Shown: one piece after another, positions 24,672-32,701 of the stretch
Layout of the letters: every line of letters begins with the position of its first letter
Numbering within the stretch: position 1 is the stretch's first letter
NCBI RefSeq assembly: GCF_002257705.1
Contig: NZ_LSLK01000081.1
Span: forward strand, 93,094-157,093
Direction: 5' to 3'
DNA: 64,000 nucleotides
DNA from: Sporomusa silvacetica DSM 10669
Lineage (GTDB): Bacteria > Bacillota > Negativicutes > Sporomusales > Sporomusaceae
Position numbers and translations under genes: made by a program
The notes under the pieces: model-generated
What the model saw: the letters and a program-made list of their open reading frames with translations, nothing else
Told to the model about the DNA's origin: nothing
The model's database searches: none

Positions 24672-25739
24672 TTATTTGGTAAGGCTCTTATCCTTCATCC
24701 ATTTTTCCATCAAATTTGCAATCTGGACATTGTTCAGATCCGCAAATAGGAAATGTGTGTTGCCATGAACTCCAATTTCCGGAAGATGAACGATGGTCGC
24801 GTCGCCGCCATAACGGTTGATGACTGCCGCCCATTTCCGGGCAAGGTTCAGGCGCACGCGCCAGTTATCCTGTCCCCAGTTATCTGTTGGTTCTGATGGA
24901 ATATTATCCCCGTAATAGACGACGATAGGAATCTTCGTGAGTTTCATGAAATCCTCCATAGGAATTGCCGTACCTTTTGCGGGAAACGGACTGCTTGTCA
25001 CCTCTACCTCTGGAACCTCACCCTCTGGGAAAAGGAATGCACCCGGATCCATCGCAACAATGCCGCGCACCTTGTCCGTCTTGATTGCCGTATACCAGCC
25101 TGGGCCGCCGCCCTGAGAATGCGTCACGAGAACACCGTTGCCAGATTTTTCAAATACCACAGCCATAGCATCCGCAATGACCTCATCATTATACGCACCG
25201 GTATTTGGCGTCATCTGACGAAAAAACTGGTCTAACGATCTCTTATCTCTTGGCACCTGCGCATTCTCGTAGTAGTCCGGCCATTGACCAATGCGGAAGG
25301 TATTGTACCAAAGCTGGTCATCCGGTGTGGCGGAAATCTTCTCTGGTACGGTAGATCGCCCGGCTCTGCCGCGGCGTGGCTGGTCAACGAGGTAGGTACT
25401 GTAGCCGCGTTCTAAAAAGATATTCTGGAAACCGTCACGCCCATCCGGTGTCGTCTCCCATGTCTTTGCCGACTGCCCAGCGCCATGTAGGAACACCAGT
25501 CCATATTTATGCGCCTTAACCGGCTTTTGGTAGAACACATAGGCATGGTCGCCATGCAATGTCTCACCATCAAGATTCCTCGGCTTTATTCCATCGTATT
25601 CCCCTGGTGCGGTCACAACCGTGCCTCCAGCCAGAAAACTCCCCTGATCCTCAATCGTGACGGGCTTACTCATAGCCGAAGCCAAGCCAACCGTCATACT
25701 CATCGCCAAAAGTGCGGCCAAAATGCTTTTCTTTACCAT
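24672..25739 (-). CDS. Exported alpha/beta hydrolase (esterase)
   Basis: The 355-residue protein has a signal peptide (MVKKSILAALLAMSMTVGLA, cleavage near ASA-MS). The hydrolase domain shows FLHGAGQSAKTWE near the oxyanion hole, nucleophile THSQGGGP (GxSxG-like HSQGG), and a late histidine in GVHGNTHFLFADLNN. It acts outside the cytoplasm on an unknown ester. It is the first gene after AraC site 3 and is divergent from the araC gene at 25925. The ATG is preceded by GATGGAGG. Confidence 0.85.
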   Translation of the reverse strand: MVKKSILAALLAMSMTVGLASAMSKPVTIEDQGSFLAGGTVVTAPGEYDGIKPRNLDGETLHGDHAYVFYQKPVKAHKYGLVFLHGAGQSAKTWETTPDGRDGFQNIFLERGYSTYLVDQPRRGRAGRSTVPEKISATPDDQLWYNTFRIGQWPDYYENAQVPRDKRSLDQFFRQMTPNTGAYNDEVIADAMAVVFEKSGNGVLVTHSQGGGPGWYTAIKTDKVRGIVAMDPGAFLFPEGEVPEVEVTSSPFPAKGTAIPMEDFMKLTKIPIVVYYGDNIPSEPTDNWGQDNWRVRLNLARKWAAVINRYGGDATIVHLPEIGVHGNTHFLFADLNNVQIANLMEKWMKDKSLTK

Positions 25740-25785
25740 AAAAAAATACCTCCATCCTACTGTGCAGATTTCAAGGCAAGCTACT

Positions 25786-25858
25786 TAATCTTATTATGCA
25801 CCAAATGAAAAGCAACCGATATCCTAATCATATCGAATGATTGCCTAATCCTCTCGCA
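25786..25858 (-). promoter_or_regulatory. AraC-type operator and promoter, site 3
   Basis: On the minus strand GCGAGAGGATTAGGCAATCA is followed by a second half, GATTAGGATATCGG, about two helical turns on, then GGTGCATAATAAG as -10. The repeat ATTAGG at a 21-base interval fits the direct half-sites bound by AraC proteins. Confidence 0.75.
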
Positions 25859-25924
25859 GTACTTACAAGCAAACGAATATTATATTATAATGAAACTATC
25901 AAGGTTGAAGGACAAGGAGGATTT

Positions 25925-26836
25925 ATGCCTGAACAAATATATAAAAAACAGCAGGATGAACTCGCCAAACTAATCGAGCGTCATACGGGTCAGGACGGAG
26001 TTTTCGAGACCGCCATCCCATCTTTGTTTTTTGTGCGTCTCTCGAAAGTGATTGAGCCAGTCTGCAGAGTTTACAAGCCTGCCATATGTTTCATAGCCCA
26101 AGGCTTGAAAGAGGTATTACTGGCACAAGAGCTATTTAAATATGGCCCTGCCGACTATCTTATCTCATCCATGAATTTGCCGGTAATCGGTCAGGTCATA
26201 ACAGCTTCTTCCGATACTCCCTATTTAAGTTTAAAACTTGAATTTACGCAGAATCAAATTTTTGAGGTTTTAAAGGAAGCCGAAATTCAAATCACCTCGC
26301 AAGAAAACACAAATCGGGCAATGTTTGTCGGCCATATGGAGGTATCTATACTGGATGCGATACTCAGATTAGCCCGTTTGCTGGACAATCCTAACGATAT
26401 TCCGTTCCTGGGTCCTATCTACACAAAGGAACTTCTATATAGGCTTCTGCAAGGACAATATAGAGTTACGCTGGCACAAATCGCAATTGAAGGAAGCACC
26501 ACCTATCGTATCAGAGAAACAATTGACCAAATTGTCAATAACTTTGATAAGCCTTTGCGAATCGAAGATCTTGCAGAAATAGCCAGCATGGGGACTTCTA
26601 CGTTTCACAGACACTTCAAAGAGGTAACGGCTATGAGCCCTCTACAGTTTCAAAAACATCTGCGCTTGCAGGAAGCGCAGCGCCTTTTATTATCCGAATC
26701 AACAGATGCCGCTGATGTTGCCTTCCGGGTAGGCTATGAAAGTGCATCCCAATTCAATCGTGAATATTCTCGTATGTTTGGTCTTCCACCTAGAGAAGAT
26801 ATAAAACGCCTGAAGACAGCTATGAGCAAAGCATAA
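25925..26836 (+). CDS. AraC family regulator, YqhC-like (second copy)
   Basis: The 303-residue regulator is a paralogue of the gene at 19627. The AraC_N domain (VYKPAICFIAQGLKEVLLAQ) is followed by two helix-turn-helix motifs (RIEDLAEIASMGTSTFHRHF; DVAFRVGYESASQFNREYSR). ATG 25925 follows ACAAGGAGG; an upstream TTG at 25841 lies inside the operator and is rejected. It is divergent from the hydrolase operon and 180 bases from the plus-strand operon at 27016, so it may control both. Recognition helices of the two copies are almost identical, suggesting they bind the same boxes. Confidence 0.93.
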   Translation: MPEQIYKKQQDELAKLIERHTGQDGVFETAIPSLFFVRLSKVIEPVCRVYKPAICFIAQGLKEVLLAQELFKYGPADYLISSMNLPVIGQVITASSDTPYLSLKLEFTQNQIFEVLKEAEIQITSQENTNRAMFVGHMEVSILDAILRLARLLDNPNDIPFLGPIYTKELLYRLLQGQYRVTLAQIAIEGSTTYRIRETIDQIVNNFDKPLRIEDLAEIASMGTSTFHRHFKEVTAMSPLQFQKHLRLQEAQRLLLSESTDAADVAFRVGYESASQFNREYSRMFGLPPREDIKRLKTAMSKA

Positions 26837-26848
26837 ACTAATAATGCA

Positions 26849-26883
26849 TGAGGGGAGTGCCTGTTTTATCGGCACTCCCCTCA
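26849..26883 (+). terminator. Terminator of araC (second copy)
   Basis: The stem TGAGGGGAGTGCC / GGCACTCCCCTCA has a nine-base T-rich loop and is followed by TACATTTATAT. It starts about 13 bases after the stop. Confidence 0.75.
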
Positions 26884-26898
26884 TACATTTATATGCTT

Positions 26899-26971
26899 GC
26901 GAGAGAAATAGGCAATCATGTGAGACAATTGGGATAACGGTCACTTTTCTATTTAATGCATAATAAGAATG
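26899..26971 (+). promoter_or_regulatory. AraC-type operator and promoter, site 4
   Basis: On the plus strand GCGAGAGAAATAGGCAATCA is followed by TTGGGATAACGG and then by AATGCATAATAAGAATG as the -10 region. The 73-base layout matches site 1 base for base in spacing, but in the opposite genomic orientation. Confidence 0.78.
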
Positions 26972-27015
26972 ATGAAGTTTAAAATATTGAGATAACGTTC
27001 ATAGGAGGCAAGAAT

Positions 27016-27633
27016 ATGAAAGTATTATTAATTAATGGAAGTCCAAATGCGAAGGGATGTACCTATACAGCTTTGAACGAAGTAGAAACAGAATTGAATG
27101 AACAAGGAATTGAAACGGAAATTATCCATGTAGGAAATAAAGATATCAGAGGCTGCATGGGCTGCATGCAATGCAAAACCACCGGAAAATGTGTATTTGA
27201 TGATCTGGTAAATGAAGTAGCACCAAAATTTGAACAAGCCGATGGTATTGTGATTGGATCACCTGTATATTTTGCCTCAGCAAATGGAACACTTGTATCT
27301 TTTATAGACCGTCTTTTCTTTAGCGTTCCAGCTGATAGGAGTATGAAAGTAGGAGCTGCCGTTGTATCTGCACGAAGAGGTGGATGCTCAGCTACCTTTG
27401 ATGAAATCAATAAATATTTTACGATTTCAGGTATGCCAATTGCTTCTAGTCAATACTGGAACAGTGTTCATGGCCATACACCAGATGATGTTCGAAAAGA
27501 CGAAGAAGGATTACAGACAATGCGTACATTGGGTAGAAATATGGCATTCTTAATCAAGAGCATTTCATTAGGAAAAGAAAAGTTCGGCTTACCAGAAAAA
27601 GAGACATGGATTGCTACCAATTTTATTCGCTAG
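27016..27633 (+). CDS. NADPH-dependent FMN reductase / iron-sulfur flavoprotein-like
   Basis: The 205-residue paralogue of 13591 begins MKVLLINGSPNAKGCTYTAL. The cysteine group GCMGCMQCKTTGKC is at about residues 46-59, and GSPVYFASANGTLVSFIDR forms the flavin site. It is a cytoplasmic flavin, quinone or nitro reductase. Codon use is visibly more AT-rich than in its neighbours (runs of ATT, AAA, GAA), suggesting recent transfer. It heads the plus-strand operon FMN reductase, (DUF362 remnant), cupin, CMD, flavodoxin, DUF4405. The start follows ATAGGAGGCAAGAAT. Confidence 0.9.
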   Translation: MKVLLINGSPNAKGCTYTALNEVETELNEQGIETEIIHVGNKDIRGCMGCMQCKTTGKCVFDDLVNEVAPKFEQADGIVIGSPVYFASANGTLVSFIDRLFFSVPADRSMKVGAAVVSARRGGCSATFDEINKYFTISGMPIASSQYWNSVHGHTPDDVRKDEEGLQTMRTLGRNMAFLIKSISLGKEKFGLPEKETWIATNFIR

Positions 27634-27643
27634 AAGAATGTAG

Positions 27644-27766
27644 CTGCCTGCTGACCAGCGCCGTGATATCGTCGAATGCATGGAATCCCGCCTCGGCCTA
27701 CATCAGCTCGAATATATGGAAGCGCTGGGCATGGGCAGCCGCGAATATAATTTCATAGAAATTTGA
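27644..27766 (+). pseudogene. 3' remnant of a DUF362 gene
   Basis: The 40-codon frame LPADQRRDIVECMESRLGLH... MGSREYNFIEI ends at TGA 27764-27766. It matches the C-terminus of the DUF362 gene at 36871 almost residue for residue. There is no start; it begins about ten bases after the FMN reductase stop. The cupin ribosome-binding site overlaps its end. Confidence 0.85.
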
Positions 27767-27778
27767 GGAGTGAACAAA

Positions 27779-28273
27779 ATGAAACGACTGACACCACTCT
27801 TTCTGTCGCTTTGCCTGCTTATGTCTGTTGGCGCTTCCAACGGACAGGCAATAGCCGCTGAAACAGACAATGGTTCGCAAACAATTACCCGAGCTGGCTC
27901 GCAACCTTCCTATAACGCTCCGTCTGAGCATTTTACCGGCAATGCACGTGTTGATCCCTTATTCTCGGCAAACGACTCAGCACCCTTTTACGGTGGTTAT
28001 GTCACGTTTGAGCCAGGTGCCAGAACTGCCTGGCACATTCATCCTACAGGACAGCGCCTGATCGTTACTGCCGGTATTGGTTTGACGCAAGAATGGGGCG
28101 GCCCCGTCGTAGAAGTCCATGCCGGCGATGTAATCTGGTGTCCGCCTGGCGTTAAGCATTGGCATGGAGCCTCGACTTCCACAGGCATGACGCATATCGC
28201 TATCTCAGGAATAATACCTGGCAAAAGCGTTGAGTGGCTGGAAAAGGTTAGCGACGAGCAATATCACAAGTAA
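27779..28273 (+). CDS. Exported single-domain cupin
   Basis: The 164-residue protein starts at ATG 27779 (GAGGAG eight bases upstream). A signal peptide (MKRLTPLFLSLCLLMSVGAS) is probably cleaved near AIAAE. Cupin motif 1 is TAWHIHPTGQRLIVTAGIG and motif 2 is PPGVKHWHGASTSTG, giving a metal site of three histidines. It resembles exported cupins that accompany CMD proteins; the CMD gene follows by about 48 bases and is also exported. The C-terminus, EWLEKVSDEQYHK, matches the paralogues at 8394 and 31897. Confidence 0.9.
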   Translation: MKRLTPLFLSLCLLMSVGASNGQAIAAETDNGSQTITRAGSQPSYNAPSEHFTGNARVDPLFSANDSAPFYGGYVTFEPGARTAWHIHPTGQRLIVTAGIGLTQEWGGPVVEVHAGDVIWCPPGVKHWHGASTSTGMTHIAISGIIPGKSVEWLEKVSDEQYHK

Positions 28274-28320
28274 CTTCTAAACCAGCGCAATTAAAATTAC
28301 AAAACAAAGGCGGTATGATC

Positions 28321-29046
28321 ATGAATAGTAAAATTGCTATCATTTTAGCGGGAATTTTCTTCTCACTACTCAGTTTTTCGTCAGTTTCGCAGGCGCAGAG
28401 CACAAATACCCAAGACTTAAACACCAAACAGCAAAGCATTGTCACTATCGCCGCTTTCACAGCCAAAGGCGATTTGGACAAATTAAAAACTGCCTTGAAC
28501 GATGGATTGGACAACGGTTTGACTGTAAATGAAATAAAAGAAGTATTGGTGCAAATGTATGCCTATACTGGCTTCCCCCGCAGCCTTAACGGTATCAACA
28601 CCTTTATCACCGTCATGGACGAACGTGAGCGTAAAGGTATTAAGGATGTAGTTGGCAGGGAAGCAAGTCCGCTGCCTGCTGGCAAAAGCAGTTTGGAACT
28701 GGGGACAGAAATTCAGACACAGTTGATCGGCGGGCCGAACAAGGCAAAATATAATGCTTTCACCCCTGCTATTGATCAGTTTTTGAAAGCTCACCTTTTC
28801 GGAGACATCTTCGGACGCGACATCCTTGATTTCCAGAATAGAGAAATCGCAACAATTGCCGCTCTAACCAGTATGGAAGGTGTTAACCCTCAACTACAGG
28901 GCCATTTAAATGTCGGGTTTAATGTAGGTTTGACTGAGACACAGATGAAAAACCTGATATCCGTAATTGAAGACAAAGTTGGTAAAAAAGAAGCTGATAA
29001 TGCGACCGTAGTACTCAACAAAGTAATAAGCAGCAGATCACACTAA
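28321..29046 (+). CDS. Exported CMD-family protein, two domains
   Basis: The protein starts at ATG 28321 (AAGGCGG about seven bases upstream; ATG 28315 is too close) with a signal peptide ending near SQAQS. Two carboxymuconolactone-decarboxylase-like domains follow: about residues 35-95 (QQSIVTIAAFTAKGDLDKLK, VNEIKEVLVQMYAYTGFPRS) and about 150-235 (NREIATIAALTSMEGVNPQL, HLNVGFNVGLTETQ). Neither has the AhpD CxxC. Export is unusual for the family and matches the exported cupin upstream, so the pair probably acts on an extracytosolic compound. Confidence 0.88.
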   Translation: MNSKIAIILAGIFFSLLSFSSVSQAQSTNTQDLNTKQQSIVTIAAFTAKGDLDKLKTALNDGLDNGLTVNEIKEVLVQMYAYTGFPRSLNGINTFITVMDERERKGIKDVVGREASPLPAGKSSLELGTEIQTQLIGGPNKAKYNAFTPAIDQFLKAHLFGDIFGRDILDFQNREIATIAALTSMEGVNPQLQGHLNVGFNVGLTETQMKNLISVIEDKVGKKEADNATVVLNKVISSRSH

Positions 29047-29081
29047 GGACTAGCTCGGTGATCTACTACAGGAGGTACGTC

Positions 29082-29656
29082 ATGAATAGAAGAGGTTTTA
29101 TAACAACTGCTGCAGCGGGATTTGCAACTATCCTGCTGGGCGGTTGTGGCTTTATGTCGCAAGACAAAACTCAACCAAAGTCGGTTGCACCGCAAGCAAC
29201 AAATAGTGTCCTTTGAGGGCAACACCAAAGCCTTTGCGGAAAGTATCCAAAAACAAGTTGGCGGTGATCTTTTTTTCATAGAGCCGCAGGCTGCCTATCC
29301 TAAGGACCGTGATAAAACCATAGAAAAAGCCAAAGGCGAGGTTGAGTCTAAATATAAGCCACAACTGGTAAATAATGTTGCTGATATACGTTCCTACGAT
29401 GTCATCTTCATCGGTACACCGATTTGGTGGTATACAGTATCGCCGCCGGTAAGAACATTCCTCTCTGAATATGATTTGGCCGACAAAACAGTAGTACCTT
29501 TCAGTACACATAAAGGCAGCGGCCTCTCCGGTATAGACAAAACCATAAAAGAATCCATCCCACAGCAAAAGTGTTAGAAGGATTTGCTATTTGGGATGGT
29601 CAGGTTAATAGTAAGCAAGCAGACATCAGCAACTGGCTGCAGAAATTGAAATTATG
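29082..29656 (+). pseudogene. Flavodoxin-family lipoprotein, broken in two places
   Basis: The gene starts at ATG 29082 (CAGGAGG) with MNRRGFITTAAAGFATILLG, a Tat-like signal with lipobox LGGC, and runs to ATNSVL before TGA. In another frame the flavodoxin continues SFEGNTKAFAESIQKQ; a short deletion removed the first strand and part of the FMN loop. The fold runs on (GTPIWWYTVSPPVRTFLSEY) to a second shift near 29560, after which PTAKVLEGFAIWDG completes the family end. Two independent lesions, one in the flavin site, argue for a true pseudogene. Its stop overlaps the start of DUF4405. Confidence 0.82.
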
Positions 29657-30310
29657 ATTAAGAAAACCTTGAATCTCGTGATGATACTATGTATCCTGGT
29701 TGTCATGAATTATCGCTTTATTACTAATACCATTCATGAGATGCTTGGCTTGTTTACTCTGCTGTTGTTTATTATGCATAACACCCTCAATCGCCGGTGG
29801 TACACGGCAATCAGTAAAGGGAAAATGGATTTGCTCCGAATACTAAAAGCGTTCACAAATTTACTACTTTGCGTCATGATGGTACTGGTCGTAATAACGG
29901 GTGTTCTGATTTCCCAAACAGTCTTTGCTTCCCTTTCATTAAGCGACAATATTTTGATTCATGAGCTACATATATTGTTTGCTTATTCGGGCTTCATCCT
30001 CATTGCAATACATCTCGGTTTCCATTGGAATGAACTTTTTGGGAAACTATACCACTTGCTTAAAATTGACCGCACAAGTTCTAGCTTTATTCTCTTAAGT
30101 CGCTTAGCTTCACTATTCATTATCAGTTATGGTATTTATGCTTCATTTACACGTCAAATAGGTTCAAAATTATTTCTCCAGCATGTGGTTACTGACTGGG
30201 CTGCTACGCCTTCACTGATTGGTTTCATAGTAGATTATGCCGCAATAATGGGCTGCTATGTTGCCATAACATATTATCTAACCCAGTTGGTACAAAAAAT
30301 TAGATCATAA
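29654..30310 (+). CDS. DUF4405 membrane cytochrome-like protein
   Basis: The 218-residue protein has about five membrane helices and the same histidine pattern as 10936 (NTIHEMLGLFTLLLFIMHNT, LIHELHILFAYSGF, IAIHLGFHWN). Its ATGA start overlaps the stop of the flavodoxin pseudogene, showing ancestral translational coupling between the two. It probably moves electrons through the membrane to exported flavoproteins, although its immediate partner is now broken. It is the last gene of the plus-strand operon. Confidence 0.88.
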   Translation: MIKKTLNLVMILCILVVMNYRFITNTIHEMLGLFTLLLFIMHNTLNRRWYTAISKGKMDLLRILKAFTNLLLCVMMVLVVITGVLISQTVFASLSLSDNILIHELHILFAYSGFILIAIHLGFHWNELFGKLYHLLKIDRTSSSFILLSRLASLFIISYGIYASFTRQIGSKLFLQHVVTDWAATPSLIGFIVDYAAIMGCYVAITYYLTQLVQKIRS

Positions 30311-30426
30311 AAATACAGATGCGGAAACCACAGTAATACTGCCCAACTATATTAGCTTTTGTAAACACAAAAAGACCAGTTCAACAGCGCAACTATTAAT
30401 GCGACTATCCAAAAATATTCAGGGAG

Positions 30427-30470
30427 TAAAAAGTGAGTTCTGTACTATATGCAAAGAACTCACTTTTTAT
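30427..30470. terminator. Bidirectional terminator between DUF4405 and flavodoxin genes
   Basis: The stem AAAAAGTGAGTTCT / AGAACTCACTTTTT has a loop of about 15 bases and lies between convergent genes. Confidence 0.85.
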
Positions 30471-30482
30471 GATAAAATCAAT

Positions 30483-30995
30483 CTATCTTAGCCAGTTTGC
30501 GACATCTTTGTCTGCTCTACCCACACTGCCGCCGACAATCGCTAAACCGGACAACACCTTTGCATTCGGACAAAGTTTTTTGATATCGCGCTCACTACTG
30601 CCCATTCTACTGCCTTCATGTGTGCAAAAAGGAATAATGGTCTTTCCTGAAAAATCATAAGACTCTAAGAAGGTAAATACCGCCATCGGCATTGTTCCCC
30701 ACCAATTTGGATATCCAATATAAATCACATCATAAGAATCTATATCATCTACTGTTGCAGTAAGCTCAGGTCTGGCATTGTTCCTATTTTCTTCCTGTGC
30801 TACATTTGTTGTTTCCGTATAATCTTCTGGATAAGATTTTACTGTTTTTATTTCGAATACATCGCTTCCTGTTATTTGCTGTATTTTCTTTGCGATTACT
30901 TCTGTGTTGCCAATTGGCAGATTTACAATACTACCTCCAACATAATTATTTCCTTTGCGTGAATAATAAGCGATAAGGCTCTTTGAATTTGCCAT
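30483..30995 (-). CDS. Cytoplasmic flavodoxin
   Basis: The 170-residue protein without signal peptide begins MANSKSLIAYYSRKGNNYVG. A short insert before NTEVIAKKIQQITGSDVFEI is shared with the lipoprotein flavodoxin at 7489. GYPNWWGTMPMAVFTFLESY is the flavin-contact loop and CTHEGSRMGSSERD follows. It is the only intact flavodoxin of the window that stays in the cytoplasm. It lies downstream of a decayed AKR and a decayed Fe-ADH in the operon led by cupin 31897. Its first 31 bases plus leader recur at about 45424-45470, fused to a ferredoxin remnant. Confidence 0.92.
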   Translation of the reverse strand: MANSKSLIAYYSRKGNNYVGGSIVNLPIGNTEVIAKKIQQITGSDVFEIKTVKSYPEDYTETTNVAQEENRNNARPELTATVDDIDSYDVIYIGYPNWWGTMPMAVFTFLESYDFSGKTIIPFCTHEGSRMGSSERDIKKLCPNAKVLSGLAIVGGSVGRADKDVANWLR

Positions 30996-31040
30996 TTACT
31001 ATTCCTTCTTTCTAATCAATCATCTTTTTTATTCTACCTA

Positions 31041-31112
31041 CTAAATATCATATTTGACGGTACTAAGCCATTTCACCATTTCCGGATCGTTATGTGAAAA
31101 GAAGCAGCTTTT
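31041..31112 (-). pseudogene. 3' remnant of a DkgA-type aldo/keto reductase
   Basis: The minus-strand frame KKSCFFSHNDPEMVKWLSTV, ending at TAG 31041, matches the C-terminus of the intact enzyme at 20614 (SLFFSHRDPEMVKMLGTRKL). Nothing else of the gene remains. Confidence 0.82.
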
Positions 31113-31160
31113 TTTCGCGACTTATAAACATATGTCTAATCATTCTTTATCTCCTCACAT

Positions 31161-31204
31161 AATAAGTTCTGTAAACAATAAATTATTGTTTACAGAACTT
31201 ATTT
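31161..31204. terminator. Long perfect inverted repeat
   Basis: AATAAGTTCTGTAAACAATA and its reverse complement meet at a very short loop. It lies just beyond the decayed Fe-ADH and may once have ended that gene; the flanking T run is weak, so function as a terminator is uncertain. Confidence 0.5.
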
Positions 31205-31270
31205 TCAATATGAACTCTCATAATAAAAATTATTTATAAGAAAATATTTTTCACCAGGCGGTATTCGGTG

Positions 31271-31890
31271 CTACGTTGCCCCTTCAAGAATCTTTTGACT
31301 AATATCTAATGTAATATCCCTTGTCTCTGATATTGCCGTCATCCCGTGAGCCTTCAGCTGTTCAACAATAACCGGTATTTTATCAGCTCCAACTCCGTAT
31401 TGGGATAAGCGAGTCTTTACACCGAGACTTTCAAAAAATTTTCTGTTTTTTGGGATGGCCATATCTATTTTTTCCTCGTCACTGCCACTCTCTATCTGCC
31501 ATACGCGTTCTGCGTATGGCAGAAGTTTAGCGTGTTTCTTCTCACGCCTTACCTCCATAACAGATGGCAATATAATTGCTAACGTCTGTCCATGATCCAT
31601 ATCAAACAATGAGGTAAGTTCATGTCCGATAAAGTGAGTCGTCAAATCCCATGGAACACCGGCACCGACTACTCCCATAAGTGCAGTAGTAGCACTTCAA
31701 ACATGATTGGCACGTGCATCATAGTTTTCAGGTTCAGCAACTGTGGTTGCACCTATTAACTCCCTCAGCTATTCGATCTTGCACTCTGGCATCCACTGGG
31801 TATGTCAGATATTGCTCCATTACATGTACAAACGCGTCAATTATTCCATTGGCAACCTGAATCTTGGGGAGAATGTACCACAAGATAAAA
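31271..31890 (-). pseudogene. Iron-containing alcohol dehydrogenase, C-terminal half, decayed
   Basis: The segment starts abruptly at PKIQVANGIIDAFVHVMEQY without the N-terminal nucleotide-binding half. It shifts frame after RVQDRIAEGV, resumes at TVAEPENYDARANHV, meets an in-frame TGA where a Trp (TGG) is expected, and continues MGVVGAGVPWDLTTHFIGHE to a normal end at 31271. The iron ligand histidines survive. Three kinds of lesion show a genuine pseudogene. It sits between cupin 31897 and the AKR remnant. Confidence 0.88.
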
Positions 31891-31896
31891 TTCATG

Positions 31897-32322
31897 TTAT
31901 TTTAAATTGTTATATTCTTCATTCGTTACCGGTTCCAGCCATTCTGGCGGTCCTGCGTTAACGTTTGTCTCAATGGAAATATGTACAAACCAACTGTCAG
32001 GTGCCGCTCCATGCCAGTGCTTTATATTTGGAGCGATTTTAACTACATCACCCGGATTAAGCTCCTGCGCAGGCTTTCCTTCCTCCTGATAGTAACCACG
32101 TCCACCTGTTACTAGCAGAATCTGTCCGCCCGGATGCTTATGCCAGTTATTTCGACAGCCTGGTTCAAATGTTACATTGCCTATTGGACAATTAAATTCA
32201 TTACCACCCGATACCAGCATGCTAAGCCATGCGGTACCTGTAAAATACTTACTAAACTGTTCCGGAAGTTTTTCTCCTTTCGGGAAGATTACACTTTCAC
32301 TTAAATTTTTAGATTTGTCCAT
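31897..32322 (-). CDS. Cytoplasmic single-domain cupin
   Basis: The 141-residue protein without signal peptide begins MDKSKNLSESVIFPKGEKLP. Motif 1 is NNWHKHPGGQILLVTGGRG (HxH) and motif 2 is APNIKHWHGAAPDSWFVHIS. It is closest to the exported cupin 8394 over the core but lacks export. It is the first gene after the MerR-type promoter 32468-32498. The start follows AAAGGAG. A metal-dependent isomerase or oxygenase-like role is likely, but no substrate can be named. Confidence 0.9.
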   Translation of the reverse strand: MDKSKNLSESVIFPKGEKLPEQFSKYFTGTAWLSMLVSGGNEFNCPIGNVTFEPGCRNNWHKHPGGQILLVTGGRGYYQEEGKPAQELNPGDVVKIAPNIKHWHGAAPDSWFVHISIETNVNAGPPEWLEPVTNEEYNNLK

Positions 32323-32467
32323 ATTTATCTCCTTTAAATTTTTTCGTGATATTACTTTCTTACTTAATTGAAGATTTTTACCAAAACTCTGTTAACTTAT
32401 CCTCCTTATTCAATAGTTTTTTTAATTGCATTTTTGTAGACTTCGATTTTATACCTCCTAGAAATTC

Positions 32468-32498
32468 AATATATCACTTGGAGTCAAGTCCAGGTCAA
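32468..32498 (-). promoter_or_regulatory. MerR-type promoter of the cupin operon
   Basis: Minus-strand TTGACC, 19-base spacer (TGGACTTGACTCCAAGTGA), then TATATT. Confidence 0.72.
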
Positions 32499-32509
32499 GC
32501 ATTTTTTTG

Positions 32510-32595
32510 GGGAGTACAGTTAACTGCACTCCCATCATATAGTGTAGATACCTTCGAAAAAGCTATCCTCGGCTAATCCATGATAGCTTTTTCGC
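32510..32595. other. Two palindromes between divergent MerR-type promoters
   Basis: GGGAGTACAGTTAACTGCACTCCC (24 bases, 32510-32533) and CGAAAAAGCTATC / GATAGCTTTTTCG (32555-32595) are strong stems. The second has a T run on each strand and would insulate the two divergent transcription units against read-through from an earlier gene arrangement. Confidence 0.5.
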
Positions 32596-32670
32596 GGTTT
32601 GCAATCAGATGGACCTTTCCGACTAATTATTAGAGCTGGGTTTTGGTTAAAGAAATATTTATAAAACCTA

Positions 32671-32701
32671 TTGACTTTGAGTGGACTCAAAGTTGTAGCA
32701 T
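32671..32701 (+). promoter_or_regulatory. MerR-type promoter of the AKR-CMD operon
   Basis: Plus-strand TTGACT, 19-base spacer (TTGAGTGGACTCAAAGTTG), then TAGCAT. The dyad TTGAGT/ACTCAA is exact. It is the only plus-strand member of the class. Confidence 0.78.

Noticed and set aside
25841..25924. TTG start giving a longer second AraC protein
   Set aside because: The TTG lies inside the operator; ATG 25925 follows AAGGAGG and matches the start of the paralogue.
32510..32533. Palindrome as terminator of the cupin operon
   Set aside because: It lies upstream of the promoter, and neither strand has a T run after the stem; its role is unclear.
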